64,000 bases of DNA from Pseudo-nitzschia pungens (lineage: Eukaryota; Bacillariophyta; Bacillariophyceae; Bacillariales; Bacillariaceae): the NCBI GenBank assembly GCA_037355855.1, contig CM074761.1, forward strand, positions 5,785,346-5,849,345, in the 5' to 3' direction. Shown here piece after piece: positions 52,366 to 62,059 of the stretch. The notes under the pieces are model-generated. The model searched no databases and had not been told where the DNA came from. It saw only the letters and a program-made list of their open reading frames with translations. Numbering within the stretch: the stretch's first letter is position 1; the number at the start of each line of letters is the position of its first letter. The position numbers and the translations under genes are program-made.

Positions 52366-53522
52366 ATGACAGATTTTGCCTCACTGGTTCCCGTCGGCAA
52401 CGACATACTCGACATTGGAAGCCGCAAGGCCCGGAGACAACGAAACGCCGACCCCATGGCTCCGTTGACCGCAATGACGATGGGAGCTCCGGCCCAATTC
52501 GATATTCCAAATGTTTCCAACGTATGTTTTTTTTTTCGAATCATCGATCGATCATTCGACGATTGATCCGTATTGTGTTGGGTTGAGGGTCTCGCGAAGA
52601 GTTCTGTTGTTGTTGTCTTGTTGTTGTCGTCGTTATTATTTGTGCGCAATCTGCTTGTTCCGGTCTGCAACCATTTTTATCATTATTATTATCATTATTA
52701 TTATTTGAATTGAATTGAATTGAATTCGGAACGACACCCCGCATTCGTGGATTGACTCACAATTTCATTTATTTATCCCGCTCCTGGATACATCCACAAT
52801 CGCAACGATAGCCCGCCTGGTACTGTCGCAACAATTTCGCCTCGGTGTGCGGAAGGGGAGACGAAGGCCAGGACGTCAAGTTCATGAAGGGAACCACGAC
52901 CCTCGCCTTCAAGTTCCAGGGAGGTGTCATCGTTAGCGTCGATTCTCGTTCCACCATGGGAAACTACATCTCCTCGGGGACCGTTCAAAAGGTGATCGAA
53001 ATCAACCCCTATTTGTTGGGAACGATGGCCGGTGGCGCCGCGGATTGTTCCTTCTGGGAGCGCAACCTCGGGATGGAGTGCCGCCTCTTCGAGCTCCGAA
53101 ACGGCCGCCGCATCTCCGTGGCGTCGGCCTCCAAGCTCCTGGCCAATGTCATGAGAGACTACCGGGGATACGGATTGTCGATGGGCACCATGGTCTGCGG
53201 TTGGGACGAGAAGGGCCCACAGCTCTACTACGTCGACGACGACGGAACCCGCCTCAAGGGAAAGATGTTTTCCGTGGGCAGCGGGTCGACCTACGCCTAC
53301 GGGGTCCTGGACAACCACTACCGGGACGACCTGACGGTGGAGGAGGCCATCGATCTGGGCAAGCGGGCCATCTACCACGCCGCCCACCGCGACGCGGCCT
53401 CGGGAGGAATCAACAACCTGTACCACATGACCAAGGATGGATTCGTCAAGATCCACTCCATCGACGTAAACGACATGCACTACGAATTCGCGGAAGAACG
53501 GGCCAACGCTATGTCGTCGTAA
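52366..53522 (+). CDS. PSMB5: 20S proteasome subunit beta type 5
   Basis: Exon 1 is 52366–52521 (52 codons). The intron is 52522–52871 (350 bp; GTATGT...CCAG, phase 0) and exon 2 is 52872–53522, giving about 268 residues. Beta5 carries the chymotrypsin-like activity of the 20S proteasome core in cytosol and nucleus. The propeptide is cleaved before Thr in [10 protein letters not shown] (about residue 60), which becomes Thr1. Asp17 (VDSRS) and Lys33 (VQKVIEI) are present, as is the near-invariant [39 protein letters not shown] and the C-terminal NLYHMTKDG are also typical. Full-length with no lesions. The acceptor site is chosen by frame; a slightly more upstream exon start cannot be excluded. 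It is the clearest housekeeping gene in the window. Confidence 0.95.
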
Positions 53523-54289
53523 CCCAAATCCAATCAAAACGAAAGGAATGAGTGAATGAATGAATGAATCCTTCGTGATGCCGCTCGTCGATCAATGGTC
53601 GATGTGCACGGAATACTTTTCAAATCGTTGTTGTGATTCATCAGCGTTTCTGGTGAAACAAAGATGAGAGGATTGGGAAGGTGGCTGGTGAACGGTTTGA
53701 AAAACGCAACTGCATCACCAGGTTCCAGAGCGCCCTTGCTCAAACCGTGCGAAGAATATAGTATTATTCGAACTTTTAATCGACACGTATCGATTACTGT
53801 ATGCGACTTCTATTATTATTATTATTATTTATTATTTTGGTTTTGTTCTTGTGGTTGGTACGCGGTGCACTAGCAACAATGTCGATGGACTCATTGTGTT
53901 CGGATGGCCGTAGAATTTCAAGACTATCACACTCAACACTTACGGTACGTAATTACTGCGTACCGTAGAGCACGACGGTGTTTCATCAACAATTCCTTGC
54001 CCGTTCGCAATTAGTACTAGTACTATTACATTATTACTGTTATTATTTGTCGCTTTGCAGGGGCAAGGGAGTTGTTTTGCATTGTTTGCTTGGTTTCTGG
54101 GATAATAGCATCCAAGATCAGTTGGAATTTCTACATGTGAACAAAGCACTAGTAGTAGTAAGAAGAAAAAACTTGATATCAAAGTGGTATTGGTATTGGT
54201 AGTAGGAGTAGTAGTATGGTGCTTATAAGGTATGATCTCAGTGGTATGGTGATGTAGTATATGCCCATCTGGTACATTTTATAGCAGCA
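53523..54289. other. Intergenic with microsatellites
   Basis: (GAAT)n at about 53550–53570, (ATT)n at about 53812–53830 and (TAG)n near 54150–54215. No gene is supported. Confidence 0.55.
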
Positions 54290-55577
54290 GGGTTACAACA
54301 AGATGCCAGGCCCTACCAGTAGGATTTGTACCAGATCTACATACCCCAGCTCTGGCAAGCAGCTCTATACTACTACTACTACTATGATGATGAGATACAC
54401 ACCAGTGTGTTAACAGGAGATAGATGGAAATGTAAAATAGAGCAAAGGGGGACATTCAACAGAATGCCAGACAGGATGATGGACCCTTCCAGTAGAATTT
54501 GTATGCCAGACAGGATGAAGGACCCTTCCAGTAGAATTTGTACCAGATCTACATACCCCAGCTCTGACAAGCAGATCTATCATATTATAAGTTATACAGT
54601 GTGCTAAGATATAGACGGAGGAACTGTAGAACTAGAATAGAAGGGGCGGGGATATTAAACAGGGTGCTAGACAGGATGCTGGGCCCTTCCAACACTAGTA
54701 GCATTTGTACCAGCAGATCTACATACCCAAACTCTTAGGAGGAGGAGCTCTACATGAAAAACATACACCACTAAGGGTGCTAAGATACTATAGATGGAAC
54801 TGTAGAATTGAAAGGGGGATGCTAGACAGGATGCTAGACAGGATGCTAGACAGGATGCTAGACAGGATGCTGGGCCCCTCTAGTAGGATTTGTACCAGAC
54901 GATCTGCAAACCCCAACTCTTAGTAGCACCAGCCCTTTATTACAAGTTATACAGGAGTACTATGCTAACAGGAGATACTAGATGGAACTGTAGTAGAATA
55001 GAAGGGCGGATATTAAACACCAGGATGCTACTAGTGGACAGGATGATGGGCCCTTCCAGTAGGATTAGTACCACCAGATCTACATACTACACAGATCTGA
55101 GCAGTTCTATATTGAAGATATACAAGAAGGTGCTAAGATATAGATGGAGGAACTAAAATTGAAGGAGGATACTAAACAGGATGCTTTGCCCTACCAGTAG
55201 GATTTGTAACAGATCTACATGCCCCAACTCTTAGCACCAGCCCTTTATTACAAGATATACAGTATGTTACTAACAGGAGAAAGATGGAACTGTAGAATAG
55301 AAGAGGGGATGCTAAACAGGATGCTAGACAGGATGTCAGGCCCTTCTGTAGGATTTGTACCACATCTACATAGTACCCAGATCTGAGCAGATCCATACTA
55401 TAATAAGCTATACAGTGTGGTAAGATATAGATGGAGGAACTGTAGAATAGAACAAGGGGGAATATTGAATAGTGTACTAAAGATATTCAAAATGCTATGC
55501 TAAGGCTCCTGTGTGGAAAGTTGCAAAAGGGATACAGACCTAAGCCTCCAGTAACTGTCTAGTACAAGGTGGTGCTA
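54290..55577 (+). repeat. Degenerate tandem array, GTACCAG family
   Basis: About seven to eight diverged units of 130–190 bp with ggatttgtaccagatctaca, ccccaactcttag, acaggatgctgggccc and gatagatggaactgtaga. Inside it a short tgctagacaggatgctagac run occurs four times (54828–54870). It is related to 36891–37680. The final block (cctccagtaactgtctagta) is related to the sequence at 5906–5930 on the other strand. Confidence 0.88.
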
Positions 55578-56308
55578 TGCCGTGCACCAAAATATAGTCG
55601 CGAGTATACACGGGACTGGATTAAGGATAAGGATAAAAACAATCGGCAAGCCGATAGAATCGCCGATCTGGAGAGCTCTTAGAACTGGAACATTATGGAA
55701 AAAAGTTTTTTTGAGAAAATTTCCATATTCATGCGCGTTGCGCGCAATAAAATTGAAGTAATTTTTAACGGCTGTTTTTTGTTGAATATCCACTTTAACG
55801 GCTATACGAGTACGCAGAGTGTCCTCAAAACTGTCGTCAAAACTGTCCTCAAAAAGTGTCCTCAACGATTTTGTCCTCAACAGACTGTCCTCAACCATTA
55901 TGTCCTCAACAATTATGTCCTCAACGTTTTGTCCTCAACCTCTATGACTTCAACGTTGAGGTTGAGGACAAAACGTTGAGGACATAATTGTTGAGGACAT
56001 AATGGTTGAGGACAGTCTGTTGAGGACAAAGTCGTTGAGGACACTTTTTGAGGACAATCGTTTTGAGGACAAAGATGACCGTTTAAGACCGTTAAATTAT
56101 GGTCGCATATTAATTATAAGAGGCGTTCTTATTGCCCACAGATTTTTTGAGAGTAGTCGCGCGAACAATGCGCATGAAAATGGAAATTTTCCAGAAAAGT
56201 TTTTTTTTCCATAATGTTCCTGTAGCAGATAGACTAACCACTAGAGCTCACAATTTGCATATCACTACTACTTCAACTAGTAATCACTAGTAGACCCGGG
56301 GTATGGCA
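55578..56308 (+). repeat. Gypsy G 5' LTR containing a hairpin element
   Basis: The LTR portions 55578–55686 and 56221–56308 align with the start and end of the E LTR (gggactggattaaggataag; cactagtagacccggggtat). Confidence 0.8.
55687..56220. mobile_element. Long hairpin element, copy 2
   Basis: 534 bp with TIRs ggaacattatgg and ccataatgttcc. Similarity continues inward (gaaaatttcca, catgcgc). The centre (about 55816–56070) is a long stem with arms made of tGTCCTCAAC units in mirrored order around a short loop near 55945. It sits inside the LTR of G, so it moved after that LTR existed. No ORF of coding character. Confidence 0.85.
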
Positions 56309-56322
56309 TGATTTTAAAATCA
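56309..56322 (+). promoter_or_regulatory. Palindromic putative primer-binding site, gypsy G
   Basis: TGATTTTAAAATCA directly after the LTR, identical to element E. Confidence 0.6.
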
Positions 56323-57053
56323 AGCTGAGTGCTGATGACCATGAGCAGAAAGAGATCGATCGGCCAAGGCGCCGACGAGATCGAAAGACTGCCAGAAAAT
56401 GGAGGCACAGAGAGGCAAAACAGGGAGAAGGATATCCAGTGTCTGCAGCACAAGGAAGACCGACCCCAGCGACTGTTGGCTCCAGTATAAGGGAGCAACA
56501 GCAGCAACAGAGACACCTAAGTACCTAAACAGGACCATGGTCGACAACAGGAAATAATCGAAAAATTCGAAAATACACGCTGAAAAAGTGACACATAAAT
56601 CAGTGAGTGGACTAATCGGACCAACACTGAGTGGATGGACAGACCGAAGAGGGTATGCCAACCTAAACTGAAATATACGGGTATCCGGAAAGGTATATAA
56701 TAAATATCCGAAAACCACTAATCCCACGGGAAACGGGAAGTGGGACCGGTCCGGTGACTGCTTAACAGAGAAGCAACGCCGGAGAACCACGGGAATCGAA
56801 TCCCACAAAATAAAAACAGAAACAACTCCGGGGAACCACAGGATTCCCGGGAGCCAAAGAGAGAAACAACTCCCACCACTGGGCAAACCTGGGGGAAAAA
56901 TCAGTTATAACACGAGTTATCGCGAGAACAGTGCAACATCCAGCAAAAGGAACTGGAGGAGCTGAGCAATCATTCTTGCTCAAATCTGACACAAGCAACA
57001 GAAATAACAAAATAGTGTAATTAAATTTAATAAAAGAAACTGATTAACCCACC
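56323..57053 (+). other. Gypsy G untranslated leader
   Basis: Collinear with the E leader. It contains aaacaggaccatggtcgaca and several short ORFs. No gene. Confidence 0.6.
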
Positions 57054-58447
57054 ATGGCGTCCAAAGGAACCAAACAGAAACCCTTTACCTTTACACGAGA
57101 GGACTGGCCGGAGGATGCCACTGCTGTAAAGATGAGCATAGACTCAGAGAAGGGGGGAGTGGCCTTCAGTGATTATTTGAAGGTACTCACCGGCACCAAA
57201 AGACCGGAACTCTTCATCATCTGGAAGAGAGACTTTGACCAGAAAATTGCTGGCAATGAAAAACTCCAAGGAGACCAGAAACTAGACGTCCTCCAGAGAG
57301 TCCTCTCCCACGAGGCGCTCTCCATTGTCCAGATGGTCCTGGGCCGGACCTACTACGCCGAACCAGGGCACAAGGTCCACAGCAGCCAGCTGATCCAACA
57401 AAAACTCCAGAGGATTGCAATGAGGGAGCCTACCGAACCCCCCTCTGACAAACCCAAGGAGACGGTTGCGGGCCCCACTGCCCCAACCAAGAACAATGAC
57501 GCGACTGCTACGGCGGCGTCCGAACAAGAACCGGACCCCGCCAAACTCGACGGTCCGGTCCCAAAGAAAAGGGTCCCAAATGCCCTCATCCAGTACTACC
57601 AAACCCAGGGGTACAGAAAGGATGTCATTGAGGAATGTATGCACGCCCTCAAGCTCAAAATCTTTGGCAATGACATGAATGGCAAAAGGTCCTACATTCT
57701 CCTCCGGAGATTCATCCGGAATACAAAAATCGAATCCGCTCTTGGGCGAACCGCATGGCCGAACTACAGAGCTATCTACCAGACTGCCTCTGGGAAAGCG
57801 GCGCCGCAACCGGCGCTGCTCCGTCTAGCTACACGGAAGAGGACATCAAGGAAATCTTAGATGCCAACATGACCTCCTCCCAAAGGGACAAACTGGACCA
57901 TATCGGATGGGACGTCTATTCCCACTCCTTCAACACCACCATCGACAAACTCGAAAACCTGGAAATCACCATCGGGAGCGAGGACGAACTCTGCAAACGA
58001 ATCTCCGACCTCGAAAAACAGACCGGTGGTCCCAAGAAGCCACCCAAGGCCGCATCTGGGGGAGGAACCCACCATGGGAAGTCCCCTGGCAAAAAGAAGC
58101 ACCCTATGCATAGCGGCAACAAACAACTATGCAAGACCTGTGGCAAGGTCCATGCCGGCAAATGCTGGAAACTAACCGGAGGACCCTCCAAGAAGGGGAA
58201 ATTCAACCGGGAAACCATCAACTTGCTCAAGGAGCATTTTGTGGCAAAGGAAGACTCAGATAATGAGCAACATCCCAAGCCCCACTGGGGACGGAACCTA
58301 TCGAACCATGAGTACTCCTATGTGCTGGCTACGGCCCAAGCCGATCACGAAGTCTCTGATGACGAGATCGATATCTCCGAGCGAGAGCTCAAAGAGTACA
58401 GAAGAAAGTACAGAAAGACCTTTAAGAAGAAAGGATCCCACAACTGA
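57054..58447 (+). CDS. Gypsy G Gag, two overlapping frames
   Basis: Frame 1 (57054–57860) starts MASKGTKQKPFTFTRED and covers a capsid-like region, then a linker rich in Ala/Pro/Glu. Frame 2 (in-frame portion about 57780–58447) is -1 relative to it and carries an acidic helical part (EEDIKEILDANM), a Lys/Gly-rich stretch and a single Cys/His cluster CKTCGKVHAGKC. The two overlap for about 105 bases. No ideal slippery heptamer was seen, so a mutation is as likely as programmed -1 frameshifting. Frame 2 ends in UGA at 58445–58447, and pol follows in the same frame from the very next codon. Confidence 0.8.
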
Positions 58448-60563
58448 ATGGCTCCTGATACCATCCACACTGGACCTCGCATAATCAACCGGTTTGCAGA
58501 CGTCTGTGTGGAGGTATTGGACCACAAGGGAAGGGGAAGGATGCTCCGGGGCCTATTAGACTCTGGTTGCTCCAAATCCATCATACTAAGGCAATTCGTC
58601 GACCGCAGTCAACTAACGAACCGAGACCAAAGATCTGTCACCTACAACACGTACGGAGGCAAGTTCCGAACCAAGTCTGCGGCTTCAGTGGGACTAAGGT
58701 TGATAGAATTTTCAAACTCCAAGACCATCAAATGGACCTTCCAAGTGGATGAATACCATCACCATGAGGAGGTGCCCTATGACATGATCATAGGATCGGA
58801 CTTGATGGCGCAACTCGGACTGGACATAAAATACAGTTCCCGCACAATTGAGTGGCAGGGCGACTCCATCCCCATGAAGGGAATGGGGGAGCTCTCGAAC
58901 CCGGACAAATGTGAGGCAGTATTCTTTGCCAACACACAAAGTCCAATCCTCCAACAAGAGGAAGAAAGGCAAGCCAAGATTCTGGACGCCGACTACTCCA
59001 AAGTCGATATAGACGCTATGGTCAGTGACCTGGAGATTACAGACACGTCCAAGGAAGCCCTGAAGAAAACATTGAAGAAATTCCCAACACTCTTTGGAGG
59101 AGGGTTGGGTCTGCTCAAAAATATAGAACCGGTGTCCATTGAACTCCAACCAGGGGTCAAACCGGTCTGGCAGAGGTACTACTCTGTGCCCCATGCCTTT
59201 GAACAAGCACTTCGAAAGGAGATCACCAGGCTCTGTGATATTGGAGTCCTGGAAAAACTCCCCCACGATGATGACTCACCGTGGGCATCCCCTACCTTCT
59301 GTCAACCCAAAACGGCAGGGGACATCCGCGTGCTAACCGACTTTCGGAAGATGAACGCAGCCATCCAACGAAAACCATTCCCACTACCACGAATAGGGGA
59401 AACAATCCAAAGGCTCCAGAAGTTCAAGTCAGCTACGGCGCTAGACCTGTCCCAAGGATATTACACCATTCCCATCTGTAAGGAGAGCCAAAAGATTTGC
59501 TCTACCATTTTACCATGGGGAAAGTACGCCTACAAGAGACTGGCAATGGGGATCGCATGCGCACCTGACATCTTCCAGTCCGTCATGATGAACCTCCTTG
59601 GTGATCTGGACTATGTCCTGGTCTATATTGATGATATTCTAATCATTCAACGAGAAGGCGAATCGGAACAGGATCACCTCGACAAAATCGATACAGTCCT
59701 ACAGAGACTGGATGATGCTGGCTTTCGGGCCAACCTCCGGAAATCCTTCTTCATGCAGAAAGAAGTGGAATATCTAGGATTTCTACTAACAACAGAGGGC
59801 ATCCAACCCCAGCCAAAGAAGCTGGAGGCGATGAAGCGCCTGGAAGCCCCCAAGAACACCAAACAACTCAAGATGTTCCTTGGGATGGTAAATTTCTACA
59901 GGGATATGTGGAAGCGACGCTCCCACATCCTAGCCCCCCTAAACAAACTAGCAGGGAAGAAGGGCAAAATGAACTGGTACTGGGGCCCAGCAGAGCAGAA
60001 AGCTTTCATGGAGGCGAAGCAAATGCTTGCGGAAGAGGCCAAACTCGCATTCCCAGACTTTACAAAACCATTTCATCTCTACTCAGACGCCAGCGACAGG
60101 CAACTGGGAGCAACTGTATGCCAAGATGGCAAGCCCCTTGGTTTCTACACCTGGAAGCTGAACTCGGCGCAGCTCAACTACACTGTTGGAGAAAAAGAAC
60201 TCCTGGGCATAGTAGAAGGCCTAAAGGCATTCGAAGGAATCCTACGAGGACAAGATGTGATTATTCACACAGACCACCTTAACCTGCTCTATCAGCAGAT
60301 GCCCACCCAAAGGATGGTCCGGTGGAGACTCCTTATGGAGGAGTTCCACCCAGTAGTCAAGCACATTGCTGGCAAGGACAACGATGCAGCAGACGCGCTG
60401 TCTCGTCTGGACATCACAGATGACCCAGCCGACACAGTGGAATGGCTACCACCAAATAAGCCCCTCACCTACGTGGATGAGGAAGAGCACCTCTGGCAAC
60501 TCCTATTCCCACTTGGAGAAGAAGCGCCGGAAGAATTCCAGGGCAATAGTGCATTCCCACTTG
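58448..60563 (+). CDS. Gypsy G Pol (protease, RT, RNase H), truncated by F
   Basis: An open frame in the same frame as the upstream gag, separated from it only by UGA. The protease motif is LLDSGCSKS (about residue 36), with YDMIIGSDL later. RT has VLTDFRKMN and the catalytic YIDDILII near residue 395. RNase H has YSDASDRQLGA and HTDHLNLLY. It ends in the linker before integrase, where gypsy F inserts at 60564 (five bases ACTTG precede it as the presumed TSD). The open frame runs a few bases into the LTR before stopping at 60568. The RT/RNase H region has no lesions. Confidence 0.9.
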
Positions 60564-60874
60564 TGTAACATGCCAGCGTAGGCTAGTAGTGTTACGAATT
60601 AATAATTAACCGAATCCCACATGGGATTCAAATATATGTATGATATCCATGTATGGATATCCGGTATGTATGAACGGACATGCAGAAGAGAGCGATTATA
60701 CGATTAAGGTTACATACGGAATATATGTTATATACAGGGATGGTTATTATACGAGGAGGTCGCGATGACCTCATCGCTCATTATTTCCTCTCTCTAATTT
60801 CAATCCCATCTCGTAAAGTGATATAACACACAATTATTCATACTACTCCGAAATTTCTACCTTAGAGTGTTACA
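60564..60874 (+). repeat. Gypsy F 5' LTR
   Basis: 311 bp starting TGTAACATGCC and ending AGTGTTACA. The end region (catactactccgaaatttctaccttag) is shared with the B LTR. Assigned by position and TG...CA ends, since the partner LTR is outside the window. Confidence 0.8.
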
Positions 60875-60886
60875 CAGTAATTACTG
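60875..60886 (+). promoter_or_regulatory. Palindromic putative primer-binding site, gypsy F
   Basis: CAGTAATTACTG directly after the LTR, as in B and C. Confidence 0.6.
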
Positions 60887-61015
60887 TCCGCTTTCACGTA
60901 GGAACAGTAGTAGAATTCAGTACTGAACTCTCACGAAAACCAAACCAACAGCCTCAACAACAGAGGCAACCTGTACCCCTGACAAGAGCAACCTCCTTAT
61001 CCAACTCCTTCGACC

Positions 61016-62059
61016 ATGACCGGTATCTACAGAGATCCCCCCATCAGCTACAAGAGCTCTTTCGATCGAACTAAACCAAAGCTCTTCACCCTGTACAACG
61101 TCGACGAAGACAGAACCGACAGCATGAAAGTCCCCCTGTTCACAGCAACAGGAGGCCTGGAAGAACTGCTCTTTGTGGAAGAGTCCTTCAGGAACGCTGC
61201 TATCTACCTTCGCCTGCCAATCAGCATCTATCTAACCCACTTTGGACGCTGCCTCACCACAGATGCACAGAGCAAGTGGAACGACATGATCAAGGACCCC
61301 TTGGATCCCGAAGAATTCCAATACTCCCAAGAAGAAATTGGTGGATATGAACAAGCGTTCATTGATTTCACTCAGCTCTACTGCAACGCCAAGGACGCGA
61401 GAGACATCATGCACACCTATCTCCGAAGCCACGACTGCCGAAAGACGCCATCAGTCACATGCGAGGAACATGCTGACCGCATTCTTATCCTCATGAAATA
61501 TACCCAGAAACTAGAAGGAAGCAGTGCGCCTCTTTCTAGAGTGGAGAAACTCACCATCCTTCTCCATTCCTTTCCCTCTGCATGGATCGAAAGCTATGGC
61601 ATGATGCACAATGGAATCCAAGAGGACACGACCGTTCGACACATCGTGGACTACATGAGCTATCACGAGCGCCAAGCCAACAAGAAAGGCAACAAGAACA
61701 ACAAACAGCAACAGAAGCGCTCGAACAACAACAACTCTCGTAAGCGCAACCACAATTCCAACCACAAAGGAAACGCCAACAATAAGAAGAAGTCCAATCC
61801 ATGCCGGATCCCCGGTCACAACCACGATTGGTCTGAGTGCCCCAAGAACAGGTTCTCAAAGAACCACAACAAGGGCTCCGGAAGCTCCGGAAATCAGCAA
61901 CAAACTGAGTCCTTCCACACTCAGACCCAAGCTCTCATGATACCAGGAAGTAATGAGACCTTCCAAGCGCACATCAATGCAGCAATCAAAGAATACCATG
62001 CCAATCATGGTGGTCGAACTGAACGCAGTATCGATGGGGAACTCGTGTGGCTCCCCTGA
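61016..62059 (+). CDS. Gypsy F Gag
   Basis: 347 codons from MTGIYRDPPISYKSSFDR, collinear with B Gag. It has a capsid-like region, a basic Asn/Lys linker (about residues 220–260) and the motif CRIPGHNHDWSEC. The C-terminus GELVWLP is followed by UGA, identical to B. After the UGA the same frame remains open into pol. Confidence 0.88.
   Translation: MTGIYRDPPISYKSSFDRTKPKLFTLYNVDEDRTDSMKVPLFTATGGLEELLFVEESFRNAAIYLRLPISIYLTHFGRCLTTDAQSKWNDMIKDPLDPEEFQYSQEEIGGYEQAFIDFTQLYCNAKDARDIMHTYLRSHDCRKTPSVTCEEHADRILILMKYTQKLEGSSAPLSRVEKLTILLHSFPSAWIESYGMMHNGIQEDTTVRHIVDYMSYHERQANKKGNKNNKQQQKRSNNNNSRKRNHNSNHKGNANNKKKSNPCRIPGHNHDWSECPKNRFSKNHNKGSGSSGNQQQTESFHTQTQALMIPGSNETFQAHINAAIKEYHANHGGRTERSIDGELVWLP

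Larger units (their letters stand above)
55578..60563 (+). mobile_element. Ty3/gypsy retrotransposon G, interrupted by F
   Basis: Same family as E. The 5' LTR (55578–56308) begins TGCCGTGCACC and ends GGTATGGCA, and is itself interrupted by the hairpin element at 55687–56220. PBS-like palindrome, leader, gag and pol follow. Pol is cut at 60563 by gypsy F, between RNase H and integrase. The integrase and 3' LTR should lie beyond the window. The leader and gag are in much better condition than in E. Confidence 0.88.

Noticed and set aside
53045..53551. 168-codon alternative-frame ORF within proteasome beta5
   Set aside because: Shadow frame of a highly conserved gene, rich in Arg/Gly/Pro from codon bias.
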